The notes: generated by a model not told the origin, from the letters alone. A DNA stretch of 64,000 nucleotides from LSCE01 sp050485425 (GCA_050485425.1 JBJHBJ010000003.1:104788-168787); one strand, 5' to 3'. Counted from the first letter of the stretch, positions 36,177-46,249 are shown. Numbers and translations: made by a program.

Positions 36177-38540
36177 GTGGTACTTTCGCAGTATTCCCGC
36201 CTCATCCCCCTGCTGTTGCTGATGCTCACCGCCTTGCTCATCGCCCCGGCGCAGAGCTTTGCTCAATCGGGCGATCAGCCTGGATACGGAGCCCTGGCGG
36301 ATATCCTGGAAGATGAGGAAGCCCGCAACCGCCTGATCGAGGACCTGCGCCAGCGCTCGGCGGAACAGCAGCAGGACGGGGTACAGCGGGAAGCTTCGCC
36401 CGCCGGCCAGAGCGAGGAGGAGTTCTCGTTCGCGCGGCAGATCGCGAACACCACGCAAGCCTTTGCCGAGAACATCGTCGGCGAATTTGCCGCCGGCATG
36501 TCCGCCCTCTCCGCCCTGCTCACTGGCGAGGAGGCGCTGGACTGGGCCACGCTGGCCACCGCGACGATGAACCTCGGCCTGGTGATCGTCGCCACCGTCG
36601 CGCTGTTCCTGCTGTTCCGGCGGCTGGCCAGGCCGGTCTTTGCCGCGGCCAGCCGGTGGACGCTGCACGGCAGCAGCGGCACACTGCTGCTGCGCAAGCT
36701 GGCGGCAGCGATCTGGTCTGCGCTGGTGGACCTGATCGTGGTCCTGCTGGCCTGGGTCGGGGGCTACCTCCTGGCGCTGTTCGTGATCGGGGAGCCTGGC
36801 AGCATGGATGCGAGGGAATCGCTGTTCCTCAATGCCTTCCTGCTGGTCGAGATCTTCAAGCTGCTGATCCGGGTCGTGTTCGCGTCCCGTGACGAGGGGC
36901 TGAGGCTGCTGCCCCTGGCCGCCGAGGACGCGGAATACTGGAACCGCTGGCTGGCGCGACTGGCCGGTTTCATCGGCTACGGCCTACTGGTGCTGGTGCC
37001 GATCATCAACTTCCACCTCTCCCCCGCCGTCGGCCGTATCACGTCGTTGCTGATCATGGGGCTGGCGTTCCTGTACGCCGTCACAGTCATTCTGCAGAAC
37101 CGCAACGACGTGGCCGAGCGGCTGCGGCTGCGTGCGGAGAAATCCGATCTGGCATTCCTGCGGGTACTGCTGCTGATGCTCGCCCGCGGCTGGCATCTAG
37201 TCGCCCTCGCCTACTTCGCGGCACTGGCGGTGGTCACCCTGGTGCGCCCGGAGGACGCACTGCCGTTGATGCTTCAGGCCACAGTGCAGACCGTGATCGC
37301 GGTTGCCGCCGGTATCTTCCTGTCGGTGCTGCTGAGCCAGCTCATCAGCCGCGGCTTCAAGGTGCCCGAGGACACCAGGCAACGCTTCCCGCTGCTGGAG
37401 GAACGCCTGAACGGCTTCATTCCGATGGCATTGAAGATCATGCGGGCGGTCATCCTGGTGGTCGTGCTGGCTGTGATCCTGGATGCCTGGGGTGCCTTCG
37501 ACCTGATCGCCTGGCTGGGCTCCGAGGCAGGTATCAGCACCATCGGTTCCGCCCTGACCATCGCGCTCATCCTGATCGTGGCGGTCGGGCTGTGGATCGG
37601 GCTGGCGAGCTGGATCGAGGAACGACTGAACCCGGCCACCGGTTTCGGCGAACCCAGCGCCCGAGAGAAAACGTTGCTGACCATCTTCCGCAACGCGGTC
37701 GCCGTTACCCTCACCGTGATGACGCTCATGATCGTGCTCTCGGAGGTCGGGGTGAACATCGGACCGCTGATTGCCGGCGCCGGTGTGCTCGGCCTGGCGA
37801 TCGGTTTTGGTGCGCAGAAGCTGGTGCAGGACATCATCACCGGGGTATTCATCCAGCTCGAGAATGCCATCAACGCCGGCGACGTGGTCACCGCAGGCGG
37901 AGTCACCGGCACCGCCGAGAAGCTCACCATCCGCTCGCTGGGTATTCGAGATCTGTCAGGCACCTATCATCTGATCCCGTTCTCCTCCGTGGACAGCGTC
38001 TCCAATTACATGCGCGAGTTCGCCTATCACGTGGGCGAATACGGCGTGGCTTATCGCGAAGATACGGATGAGGTGATTGTCCGGCTGCGCGAAGCCTTCG
38101 ACGAGCTGATGGCCAACGATGATCATCGCGCCAGCATCCTGGGAGAACTGGAAGTCCACGGCGTCACCGCACTGGCCGACAGCTCGGTGAACATCCGCGT
38201 CCGCATCAAGACGCTGCCCGGCATGCAATGGGCGATCGGCCGCGAATACAACCGCCTGGTCAAGCGCCACCTGGACGCCGCCGGCATCGAGATTCCGTTC
38301 CCGCACCTGACGCTGTACTTCGGTCAGGACAAGGACGGCACCGCGCCGGCCGCGCCGATCACCGTCCGGCACGCCGACCAGAAGCAGAAGCGTCTGCCCG
38401 ACACTGAAGCATCCGAGGCTGGCGAACAGCAGGAGGAAACGGGGGAGACGTCCTCCTCTGACGACGCGGACCACAGCCAGGACGAACGCGCGAAGGCCAA
38501 CCCGAAGAAACGCGGTGACTACGACGACGCGGACGACTGA
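36177..38540 (+). CDS. Large MscS-family mechanosensitive channel
   Basis: The 787-residue protein has a signal peptide (about 1-27), a periplasmic helical region, a stack of membrane helices (about 110-520) and the MscS pore and vestibule domain. The pore helix region LIAGAGVLGLAIGFGAQKLVQD lies at about residues 530-552 and the beta domain follows (INAGDVVTAGGVTGTAEKLTIRSLGIRD). It resembles YbiO/MscM-type enlarged channels that open under osmotic downshock. The start is GTG 36177, with GGAG at 36165-36168. The last 70 residues are a charged, presumably disordered tail rich in Glu, Asp and Lys. Confidence 0.9.
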   Translation: MVLSQYSRLIPLLLLMLTALLIAPAQSFAQSGDQPGYGALADILEDEEARNRLIEDLRQRSAEQQQDGVQREASPAGQSEEEFSFARQIANTTQAFAENIVGEFAAGMSALSALLTGEEALDWATLATATMNLGLVIVATVALFLLFRRLARPVFAAASRWTLHGSSGTLLLRKLAAAIWSALVDLIVVLLAWVGGYLLALFVIGEPGSMDARESLFLNAFLLVEIFKLLIRVVFASRDEGLRLLPLAAEDAEYWNRWLARLAGFIGYGLLVLVPIINFHLSPAVGRITSLLIMGLAFLYAVTVILQNRNDVAERLRLRAEKSDLAFLRVLLLMLARGWHLVALAYFAALAVVTLVRPEDALPLMLQATVQTVIAVAAGIFLSVLLSQLISRGFKVPEDTRQRFPLLEERLNGFIPMALKIMRAVILVVVLAVILDAWGAFDLIAWLGSEAGISTIGSALTIALILIVAVGLWIGLASWIEERLNPATGFGEPSAREKTLLTIFRNAVAVTLTVMTLMIVLSEVGVNIGPLIAGAGVLGLAIGFGAQKLVQDIITGVFIQLENAINAGDVVTAGGVTGTAEKLTIRSLGIRDLSGTYHLIPFSSVDSVSNYMREFAYHVGEYGVAYREDTDEVIVRLREAFDELMANDDHRASILGELEVHGVTALADSSVNIRVRIKTLPGMQWAIGREYNRLVKRHLDAAGIEIPFPHLTLYFGQDKDGTAPAAPITVRHADQKQKRLPDTEASEAGEQQEETGETSSSDDADHSQDERAKANPKKRGDYDDADD

Positions 38541-38546
38541 AACGAA

Positions 38547-38576
38547 GCGGCCCCGGCATCGTCATGCCGGGGCCGC
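38547..38576. terminator. GC-rich hairpin between mscS-type and adh genes
   Basis: GCGGCCCCGGCAT (38547-38559) pairs perfectly with ATGCCGGGGCCGC (38564-38576) around a 4-nt loop. It lies just after the channel gene stop and before the end of the convergent alcohol dehydrogenase gene. T-runs are weak on both sides, so it may be a bidirectional terminator of low U content. Confidence 0.6.
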
Positions 38577-38600
38577 CCGTTCGTAATTCAGCCCCGGGGC

Positions 38601-39731
38601 TCAGTCGAAGACGACGACCTGGCGCACCGCCCGGCCATCGGCCAGGGCCTCGAACCCGTCATTGATCTCCTCGAACCGCAGCTTGCGACTGAGCAGCCGG
38701 TCCACCGGCAGCTTGCCTTGCCGGAACAGTTTCACGTAGCGCGCCACATCACGTACAGGCACGCAACTGCCCACGTAGCTGCCGCGCAGGGTGCGCTCCT
38801 CCGCCACCAGGCTGACCTGCTGGATGGAGAGCTTGCGCTCCGGATGGGCCAGGCCACCGGTTACAGTCATGCCGCCGCGGCGGGTGATCTGGTAAGCGAA
38901 CTCGAGCGCCTTTTCGGAACCCGCCATCTCGATGGCGCAGTCCACGCCGCCTCCGGTGGCCTCCCTGATTTTCTCCAACGCCCCATCCTCGGCGCTGTTG
39001 AATGCGTGCGTGGCCCCAAGTTCACGGGCCAGCGTCAGTTTGCTCTCGTCGACGTCGACGGCAACCACATCCCCGGCCCCGGCAACCAGGGCGCCGAGTA
39101 CGCTGTTCAGGCCAACCCCGCCCAGGCCGATCACCGCCACGCTCTGCCCCGACCGGATCTCGGCGGAGTTGACCGCCGCGCCGACACCCGTCAGTACAGC
39201 GCAACCGAACAACGCCGCGTGCTCGAGTGGCAGGGCCGGGTCAACGCGAATCAGGGAATTGCGCGATACCACGGCGTGATCGGCAAATGCCGAGACGCCC
39301 AGATGGTGGTTCACCGGCGTGCCGTCCGCCCGGTGCAGACGATGCGCTCCGCTGATCAGCGTACCGGCCACATTCGCCTTGTTGCCCGGTTCGCAGAGCG
39401 CCGGCCGCCCCTCCGCACAGGGCCCGCAATGGCCGCAACTGGGGACGAAAACCGCCACCACATGATCACCCACCGCCAGGTCGGTAACACCACGACCCAG
39501 CGCCTTGACCACGCCGGCCGCCTCATGCCCGAGCGCCATGGGAACAGGCCGGGGACGGTTACCGTTCATCACGGAAAGATCCGAGTGGCACAGACCCGCC
39601 GCCCTGATCTGCACCAGAACCTCACCGTCACCCGGCGGATCCAGCTCCAGTTCCTCGATGGTCAGCGGCCGGCTTTCCTGGTAAGGCCTGGGCGCGCCCA
39701 CGGCGTTCAGTACTGCGGCTCTGATTCTCAT
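38601..39731 (-). CDS. Zinc-dependent alcohol dehydrogenase (MDR family)
   Basis: The 376-residue protein is a medium-chain dehydrogenase with a catalytic zinc site (GLCHSDLSV, GHEAAGVV), the structural zinc loop CGHCGPCAEGRPALC and the nucleotide-binding GLGGVGLNS. Overall it is nearest to the class III-like or aryl/benzyl alcohol dehydrogenase subgroup, but it lacks diagnostic features that would prove S-(hydroxymethyl)glutathione activity. ATG 39731 is preceded by a purine-rich GGGGAGGGGAG site. It is transcribed leftward, and its upstream gap (97 bp) separates it from the T6SS phosphatase gene. Confidence 0.88.
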   Translation of the reverse strand: MRIRAAVLNAVGAPRPYQESRPLTIEELELDPPGDGEVLVQIRAAGLCHSDLSVMNGNRPRPVPMALGHEAAGVVKALGRGVTDLAVGDHVVAVFVPSCGHCGPCAEGRPALCEPGNKANVAGTLISGAHRLHRADGTPVNHHLGVSAFADHAVVSRNSLIRVDPALPLEHAALFGCAVLTGVGAAVNSAEIRSGQSVAVIGLGGVGLNSVLGALVAGAGDVVAVDVDESKLTLARELGATHAFNSAEDGALEKIREATGGGVDCAIEMAGSEKALEFAYQITRRGGMTVTGGLAHPERKLSIQQVSLVAEERTLRGSYVGSCVPVRDVARYVKLFRQGKLPVDRLLSRKLRFEEINDGFEALADGRAVRQVVVFD

Positions 39732-39828
39732 TCTCCCCTCCCCGTTATCGTGATGTGCTCGGTAGTGATAGCAGTAAGATAACAGGTCTGAAGAGCGAGG
39801 TTCCTTCCACCCGGAACAGCGCACGGAA

Positions 39829-40563
39829 TCAGGTTGACTCAGAACCGGTGAGCGAGACCGTGACACAGCTGATGTTATCCGGCCCGCCGGCAGCCAGCGC
39901 GGCGTCCAGCAGCCGCTCGCAGGCACTGGCGACTGGCGGGCGGCGAAGCAGGTGCGCCATGTTGTCGTCACTTACCACACCGCTGAGTCCGTCGGAACAG
40001 AGCAGGAAGGTATCACCCTCATACAGATGCCCATGGACGCTCTCCAGTTCGAACGCCGGGCTGGCGCCCACTGCGCGGGTCAGCGGTGGATTGGCTGCCA
40101 GACCGCCGATCTGTGCATCGCTGGGCCAGGCGGTGTGGTCCCGGGTCAACTGGACCAGTGCACCGTTCCGCAATAGATAGACCCTGCTGTCTCCCGCCCA
40201 CAGGCAGTGATAGTTGTCCGCCTCGAGCAACAGTACCGCCAGCGTGGTACCAATGACCTGCCCATGCCCCCAGGCAGCGCTCTCCGCCAGCAGTTGTTCG
40301 TTCACGCGAGCCACGGTTCCGGGCAGCCGCTCCAGCAGCACCTCCCCGACGCATTCAGCCGCCAGCTCGCATAGCGCCTGTACCAGCGTGCGGCTGGCAT
40401 GGTCGCCGCAGGCGTGACCGCCCATACCATCCGCCACCGCCCAGAGACCGGCATTCGGCAATTCCAGGAATGCATCCTCGTTGCGCTGCCGGACCAGTCC
40501 GGTATGCGTCATGCCGCGGGTCACCAGCCACGGTTCCTGCTCGGCCTCACGCATCCGGCGCAT
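39829..40563 (-). CDS. pppA: T6SS protein phosphatase PppA (PP2C family)
   Basis: PppA dephosphorylates the phosphothreonine made by PpkA and resets T6SS assembly. The 244-residue PP2C-type protein has the metal-ligand aspartates in RQRNEDAF (D30) and ADGMGGH (D45), then LWAGDSRVYLLR, LLCSDGLSG and GGPDNISCVTV. It has no membrane segment, so it is cytoplasmic. The start overlaps the 3' end of tagF by 17 bp. A second in-frame ATG three codons on would also serve. It is the last gene of the leftward arm. Confidence 0.93.
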   Translation of the reverse strand: MRRMREAEQEPWLVTRGMTHTGLVRQRNEDAFLELPNAGLWAVADGMGGHACGDHASRTLVQALCELAAECVGEVLLERLPGTVARVNEQLLAESAAWGHGQVIGTTLAVLLLEADNYHCLWAGDSRVYLLRNGALVQLTRDHTAWPSDAQIGGLAANPPLTRAVGASPAFELESVHGHLYEGDTFLLCSDGLSGVVSDDNMAHLLRRPPVASACERLLDAALAAGGPDNISCVTVSLTGSEST

Positions 40564-41299
40564 CTCCGTGTTCCTGGTCGATCAACTGCTCGAACGCCCA
40601 TCCCCATTGGTGCCAGTTTCCGTCCAGCATGGCGGCGTACTGGCCGGCACCGGGCAAGCCGGGGGCCACCAGCAGGCAATCGCCGACGTGGTCCGAGCCC
40701 TTGGTCCACCAGAGCGAGTAGCCGCCCAGCAACCGCCGGTAGACACGATCCAGCAGGCCCAGCGCCATGCCGGCCTGGCTATCGGCGCTGTCGGACGCGA
40801 CCACCCAGCCCTTCTGCTCCAGGGCGGCACCCAGTTCGGTACGGTAAACCGGAACCGGTTCCGGCTGCGGTGCTTCCAGCGTCTCCAGGCGCTCCATGAA
40901 GGCAAGGTAGCTCATGCCGTCGGCCAGCGCGCTCAGCAGCACCCCCTCCGCCGCGTCGTACCAGGCCTGGCCGTGCATGCGTGCGGCCCACACGGGATGG
41001 GCCCCGGCATGCGCGACTGTCAACGGATAGCAACGCCCTACCTCGTCCACGCTGGGAATGATCAGCCCCATGACAGCCTGTTCGCCGCAGACGCCGGGGG
41101 TGAGTGCGAACCGCCACACCGGGCTGGTCATGTAATAGTCCGTCCAGTCGTCTGCAAGCTGTTCCCGGCTGACCGCCAGCGCCGACTGCAACCAGGCATG
41201 CCAGGGTGTGGTGAACCAGGCGGGCAAATGCTGTGACACGTAGTCGGGCTGTTGCGGCAGTTTACCAAATACACCGCATAATTCATTGTTATTACTCAC
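40547..41299 (-). CDS. tagF: T6SS-associated protein TagF (ImpM)
   Basis: TagF is a post-translational repressor of T6SS in Pseudomonas and Agrobacterium, acting on Fha. The 250-residue protein has the TagF domain: GVFGKLPQQPDYVSQHLP, SPVWRFALTPGVCGEQAVMGLIIPSVDEVGRCYPLTVA and the later QWGWAFEQL. The gene overlaps tssM by 4 nt and pppA by 17 bp. Unlike the Agrobacterium fused TagF-PppA protein, the two are separate genes here. Confidence 0.92.
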   Translation of the reverse strand: MSNNNELCGVFGKLPQQPDYVSQHLPAWFTTPWHAWLQSALAVSREQLADDWTDYYMTSPVWRFALTPGVCGEQAVMGLIIPSVDEVGRCYPLTVAHAGAHPVWAARMHGQAWYDAAEGVLLSALADGMSYLAFMERLETLEAPQPEPVPVYRTELGAALEQKGWVVASDSADSQAGMALGLLDRVYRRLLGGYSLWWTKGSDHVGDCLLVAPGLPGAGQYAAMLDGNWHQWGWAFEQLIDQEHGDAPDA

Positions 41300-44200
41300 A
41301 ACGACTCCGGGAGAACGAAATGCTGGACAGGATTATCGAGGAACGGGTGATGAATGCTCCGGGGCTGCAGTTCGTACTGCGCCCGGATTCCCGACAGGGT
41401 CAGTGTCAGCATTAAACCGTCGCCGTTGTCGCCGGTGTCGATAGCACCGTGGCGATCCAGCAGCCGGAACAGGCTCCACTCCCCCTCGAGGCGTGTACTG
41501 ACCGGAGAGCCCCTGCTTCCCCGGTTGAATACCAGGCGCGTCCGGTCCTCCGCGTCCCCTGTCCAGTCCACGCGAATGGAACGGACCGGCCCGTGCTGGT
41601 ACCTGAGTTCGGCCCCGGCAAGCTCGAACAACGACCGTGTTACAGTCCGCTCCAGGGAATGGGGTCTCAGCATGAAGCTGACCCGGGGCTCCTCGCCCTC
41701 GCTGAAGTAGGTCCGGCGGATCCGCTCACCGCGCTCGAACGTCTGCAGCGTGCGGCTGGACATGCCGACCGGCCGGCGCCATCGCCAGGGTGTGCTGTTG
41801 ACGTCGACGAACGGCCGCACGTAGTGCTGGAAGAACATGTCCAGTTCACCCTGGGGTCCGAAGAAGGCAACGAAATCCTCCATCATCACGTCCGTCGTGG
41901 ATTCCGGATCCACCGGATAGCGCCCCTGGACGGTCTGTCGGTACCGCCGCAGGACCTGGGAACGCCACACGGCGTTGATATGCTGCATGGCCGCAGCGGA
42001 CGTCACGCGATCGGCATCGTCCGGCAGGTTCTCGAACCAGCCGGCTATCCGGGAGGGCGCTTCATCCAGGGCCCTGCGTAGATCACGCACCGCGCCGCTG
42101 CCCTGTTGTGGATCCCGCATCGCCTCGAATGCCGTCTCCGCCATGTCGTTGGAATAGGCCAGCGCATCGAAGTACTCGGCCATGCCTTCCAGGGCGCTCT
42201 GAAGGCGCTGTAACGGTACCCCCTCCTCATCCGACACATAGGCATTCAAGCTGGAGAAGGCATCGCTCACCGGCGCCCCCGGCAATTGCACTCCGGCGCC
42301 GGGAATGCCGTCCGGCGCCAGTCTCTCGAGCCGCCTGCGCTGGTTGCGCAGCAATTCCTGGCTGGCGGCATCGGCGACACGGCCCAGTGCTTCGGCAGAC
42401 TCAGGAACGTCGCTCAGGGCTGTATGCGCGCGCACCGCTTCCAGCAGCCGTGGGATCGGTGCATCCCTGGCCGTCAGCACCTGCAATTGCGTCCGTCCCT
42501 CGTCCACCGAGGGAAGCGGGCGGATCACAAGGTCGGAGAGCAGGCCTTCCCAGCGTTCCACGTACTCCGCGAAATACAGTTGCTTGACGGAAGCTTCCAG
42601 CTCCGACAGTTCCTCGTCAGACAGCGCCTCCCCATGATCCTCGCCATACACCCATTGCTCGCCCGCCAGTTGCTGGGACAATCGACGGCTCTGGCGCAGA
42701 AAGCCCGTGTGGAAATGCTCGTAGGTGAACAGCACGGGTATACCATCGTCCAGGCTGGCCTCGCTGCGTCGCGAAAAGATCGCCGAGGCGCGGCCGCCCA
42801 GGACGTCGGCCACCGTGAACTGTTCCGGATGATCGCGCATGTAGTCGTTTCTCAGGCGCCGGTAGACCCGCCGGTCCAGTGGCGTTTCCATCAGTGCCTG
42901 CCGCGCGTCGTCCACCCGCCCCGCCTCGGTAGGTGGAGGGATCACGCCCCGCTCGACGGCGGCCCGGGCGTGCGCATTGAGCATCTCCCTGACAGTGCGG
43001 TTGCGTTCGCCGGGAAGCCGGGTCTGCCACAGCAACTCCGTCCACAGCAGGAAGGATTCCGTCTCCATGTGCTCCGGGTGGTAGAGCATCATGTAGAAGC
43101 GCAGGGCCTCGTAGAGGCGTTCATCTTCGGACTGCTCCGCGTCAAGCTGAGCAGCCAGCAGGGCCGAAAGCCGGGGCATGAAGTAACGCTCCAGCGCCTG
43201 CCGGTAGCCCAGTTCGGCCTGGGCATGGACCTTGTCGTCCTGGGACAGCCCGGCGGCGGTTCCCGCCGCGTCGGACGGGAGCTCCTTCAGACGGTTCAGG
43301 GCGTCGGCCAGTGTGCGCCATTCGGTCTGGCCGGACATGCCGTCCACACCGTGCGTCTCGCGATACTCTTCCACGCGCTCGGTCACGGCCTGCAGGTAGC
43401 CGCTGCTGGAACGGTACCCGTCCACCCAGAGTGTCATCGCCACCGCGAAGGCGCTCACGACGGCAGCCAGCGCGCCGCCGTAAAGCCAGCGAAAGCGTCG
43501 TGCCGCCTGGTGGCTGGCCCGCGCCAGATCCGATTCGCGGAAAATCACCTCGGAGAACAGCCGCGGGATGAAGTAGCTGCGCACCGGCCCGCTACCGGCG
43601 GCGGAGGCTGGCGCATGCAGCATCGCTGCCGGCATCACCCCGCCCACCCGGCGTGCGGCACCGGCTTCCTGGGTCGCGCTGATCAGATAGACGCCGCGCA
43701 ACAGAGCCGGCTCCTCGAACTGGTTTGGCGTGAAGATATCTCCCAGAAACGCCTGCATCCGGGGCAGCAGCGATTGCATCTGGCGGGGAAATTCGTAAAG
43801 CAGGGCCCGGCGGCGCGCGTCCGACTCATCGTGAAGGCGGTTCAACACCCGGTCATCGGCGCGCGCCAGCAGGCGCTGGTAGCGTTCCTCGAACGCCGCC
43901 AGCGCTGCCCTGGAGTCCGACCGGCGATCCATGGGCAGCGTCAGCCCCCAGACCTGCTCCCGGTCCTCGGCATCAAGATCGGCGAAATACTCCCTGAACC
44001 CCGCCACCAGATCGCATTTTGTGAACACCACATAGACCGGCAGACGCATGCCCAGATGGCTGTTTAACTCCTGGATCCTGCGCTTGATGGCGGCCTGCTG
44101 GATCGCCAATTGCGTCGGCGTACGTTCGACCAGATCGAGGATGCTGACCGCCACCAGCACGCCGTTCAACGGGCGTCTGGGGCGGCACTTCCTTAGCATG

Positions 44201-44835
44201 GTCAGGAAACTCAGCCAGGCAGTCGACTCCGTCCGCCCTGGCTGGGACTGGAGGGTATACCGTCCGGCGGTATCCAGCAGCACGGCCTGGTCGGTGAACC
44301 ACCAGTCGCAGTGCCGGGTTCCGCCGGAACCTTTCACCGGGTTGGCGCCGATGTCGCTGCTGAGCGGGAAGCGCAATCCGGAATGGCGGATCGCCGTGGT
44401 CTTGCCCGAACCGGGAGCGCCGATAATGACGTACCAGGGCAACTGATACAGTTTCCGCCCCCGCCCCAGGCGTGCCCTCTGCAAGGTGCTCACCGCTTTC
44501 TTCAGGCCGTCCGCCAGCATCTGGCGATCAGCCTCCGCTTGCGCATCCGCGGCGCTACCACCGCTGTCCGGCCGACGCTCGGCATCCGCCTCCAGCGCAC
44601 CGCTGAACTGCTTCTCCTGCCGACGCTCGCTGTTCTCCCGCCGCAGGTTCCCAAGCCCCCAGGCCAGCACCAGGAGCAGAATGACGATGAAGCGCGCGAC
44701 CTGCGACTCCAGCGGAACGCGACCGGCAACAGCCACCAGCGGGCCCGCAAACCAGACCAGCAGCGACAGCGCCAGTACGCCAATCAGCGTCAGCACCCAA
44801 CGCTGGCCGAGGAATCGAAAAATGGCTCTGATCAT
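41296..44835 (-). CDS. tssM: T6SS membrane complex protein TssM (IcmF)
   Basis: TssM is the large inner-membrane protein of the TssJLM trans-envelope complex. The 1179-residue protein has two N-terminal membrane helices (about 13-35 and 47-62) and a cytoplasmic P-loop domain with Walker A GAPGSGKT at about 139-146. A third helix lies near residue 460 (LYGGALAAVVSAFAVAMTLWV), followed by a long periplasmic region with the TssM C-terminal domain (FELAGAELRYQHGPVRSIRVDW) that contacts TssJ. Start ATG 44835 was chosen over TTG 44844. The intact Walker A suggests an ATP-binding TssM; some orthologues have lost it. Confidence 0.96.
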   Translation of the reverse strand: MIRAIFRFLGQRWVLTLIGVLALSLLVWFAGPLVAVAGRVPLESQVARFIVILLLVLAWGLGNLRRENSERRQEKQFSGALEADAERRPDSGGSAADAQAEADRQMLADGLKKAVSTLQRARLGRGRKLYQLPWYVIIGAPGSGKTTAIRHSGLRFPLSSDIGANPVKGSGGTRHCDWWFTDQAVLLDTAGRYTLQSQPGRTESTAWLSFLTMLRKCRPRRPLNGVLVAVSILDLVERTPTQLAIQQAAIKRRIQELNSHLGMRLPVYVVFTKCDLVAGFREYFADLDAEDREQVWGLTLPMDRRSDSRAALAAFEERYQRLLARADDRVLNRLHDESDARRRALLYEFPRQMQSLLPRMQAFLGDIFTPNQFEEPALLRGVYLISATQEAGAARRVGGVMPAAMLHAPASAAGSGPVRSYFIPRLFSEVIFRESDLARASHQAARRFRWLYGGALAAVVSAFAVAMTLWVDGYRSSSGYLQAVTERVEEYRETHGVDGMSGQTEWRTLADALNRLKELPSDAAGTAAGLSQDDKVHAQAELGYRQALERYFMPRLSALLAAQLDAEQSEDERLYEALRFYMMLYHPEHMETESFLLWTELLWQTRLPGERNRTVREMLNAHARAAVERGVIPPPTEAGRVDDARQALMETPLDRRVYRRLRNDYMRDHPEQFTVADVLGGRASAIFSRRSEASLDDGIPVLFTYEHFHTGFLRQSRRLSQQLAGEQWVYGEDHGEALSDEELSELEASVKQLYFAEYVERWEGLLSDLVIRPLPSVDEGRTQLQVLTARDAPIPRLLEAVRAHTALSDVPESAEALGRVADAASQELLRNQRRRLERLAPDGIPGAGVQLPGAPVSDAFSSLNAYVSDEEGVPLQRLQSALEGMAEYFDALAYSNDMAETAFEAMRDPQQGSGAVRDLRRALDEAPSRIAGWFENLPDDADRVTSAAAMQHINAVWRSQVLRRYRQTVQGRYPVDPESTTDVMMEDFVAFFGPQGELDMFFQHYVRPFVDVNSTPWRWRRPVGMSSRTLQTFERGERIRRTYFSEGEEPRVSFMLRPHSLERTVTRSLFELAGAELRYQHGPVRSIRVDWTGDAEDRTRLVFNRGSRGSPVSTRLEGEWSLFRLLDRHGAIDTGDNGDGLMLTLTLSGIRAQYELQPRSIHHPFLDNPVQHFVLPESL

Positions 44836-44871
44836 GATTCCCAATTCCTTCTGGGAGGTAAGTGTGGCATC

Positions 44872-46230
44872 TCAGCGTTCGCCGCTATGGGCAATCTCGA
44901 TGGTCACGCGCCTGTTTCTGGCGCGTCCCTCCGCGGTGTCGTTATCCGCCACCGGTTGCGTATCCGAACGCCCTTCGGGAACCAGCCGACCGGACAGCTC
45001 CCCTGCGCTGGCCATGGACTGCGCCACGGCGTTGGCCCGGGCCAACGACAAATGCCAGTTGGAGGGATAGCGGAGCGTCCTGATCGCCCGGCTGTCACTG
45101 TGCCCCGCCACGGTGATCCGGCCAGGGACGGCCTCCAGCGCACGGCCGATCTTTTCCAGGATCGGGCCATAGGCCGGGGATACGTCTGCGCTGGCGGATT
45201 CAAACAGCTCCTCCGCCTGCAACGTGATGGTGACATAGCGACTACCATCGTTGATGTGCAAAGCATCCTGGGCAATCTCGGATGCGAGCAGTTCCTTCAG
45301 CATCCCCGCCAGCGGCCGCTCGCCGGACGCCGGTTCCGTTTCCTGCACCTCGGCGGGCAGCAGGCCGGCCATGGCGACCATCAACTGGTCGCTCTGGCGA
45401 TTCAGATTGGTCAGCATCAGCAGGTAGGCACCGAAGGCCACGGCGGCCAGCACGGATGCCGTCACCCACACCGGCGTGAAACCGAGCAGGCGGCCACCCT
45501 TCCGGGCATCAACGGTGACGTCGGGGGACAGATCCCGGCGATGGGAGTCCCGCGCCTCGGTCAACTCCCGGTAGATGTCTTCCCGATAGCCTTCCAGCTT
45601 CAGTCTGCCCTGGGGATCGATCCGATACCTGCCCTGGAAACCCAGCCCAAGGCACAGATAGGCCAGCTCCAGGAAAGCGCGGTCCTTGCGCACCGCGCCC
45701 AGCGCCTCGTCGATCATCCTGAACGCGGTCTCGCCGCCGTAGGTCTCTCCGTGATGCAGTCGCAGCAGGGTTTTCTGGCTCCAGTTACTATGCTCGCCCC
45801 ATGGCGAGTTCAGCACCGTCTCGTCCAGCAGCGTGCACACCAGGTAGCTGGATTTTCTCAGCGTATCGGCCGGAATATCCGCCTGTCCGGCTTTCTGGTG
45901 AAACGCCTCGATCTGGCGGGAAACCTGCTGGTGCAGCGTTCGCGCATCCACTTTCGCCTGTGCCTGGCCAAGTTCGCCGGCCAGCATCAGCAGCGTGGCA
46001 GCGAGATCGCGCAGAGTGGCGCCTCGTATCGGCTGCAACGCCTGCAGGCGCAAAGGCTGCCGGCCGGCGGCGCTCCTCGGCCTGACCACTGTGGCATCGT
46101 CCGGTTGCGGCTGGCCGTCAGTGCCACCGCCAGCCGGGCGTGGCCGGATCAGTGTCCTGTCCGGCTCCTCGCTTGCCCGCCGTCCGCCGCCCGGTCGCGG
46201 GACGATCATCGTACGGTCCTGGTCCGACAT
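44872..46230 (-). CDS. tssL: T6SS TssL (DotU) fused to OmpA/MotB peptidoglycan-binding domain
   Basis: TssL forms the inner-membrane complex with TssM. This 452-residue version has three parts: a low-complexity N-terminus (1-58) with three repeats, the DotU helical domain (about 65-235) with a single membrane helix near residues 251-272, and a C-terminal OmpA-like domain (from about 345) with motifs ITVAGHSDSRAI and RARNRRVTIEI that should bind peptidoglycan. The N-terminal repeats DRTMIVPRP, DRTLIRPRP and DATVVRPRS place threonines at 7, 26 and 47. In Agrobacterium, TssL is phosphorylated on an N-terminal threonine by PpkA and then binds Fha. Confidence 0.95.
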   Translation of the reverse strand: MSDQDRTMIVPRPGGGRRASEEPDRTLIRPRPAGGGTDGQPQPDDATVVRPRSAAGRQPLRLQALQPIRGATLRDLAATLLMLAGELGQAQAKVDARTLHQQVSRQIEAFHQKAGQADIPADTLRKSSYLVCTLLDETVLNSPWGEHSNWSQKTLLRLHHGETYGGETAFRMIDEALGAVRKDRAFLELAYLCLGLGFQGRYRIDPQGRLKLEGYREDIYRELTEARDSHRRDLSPDVTVDARKGGRLLGFTPVWVTASVLAAVAFGAYLLMLTNLNRQSDQLMVAMAGLLPAEVQETEPASGERPLAGMLKELLASEIAQDALHINDGSRYVTITLQAEELFESASADVSPAYGPILEKIGRALEAVPGRITVAGHSDSRAIRTLRYPSNWHLSLARANAVAQSMASAGELSGRLVPEGRSDTQPVADNDTAEGRARNRRVTIEIAHSGER

Positions 46231-46249
46231 GCTGTTGGCTTCCCTGCCG

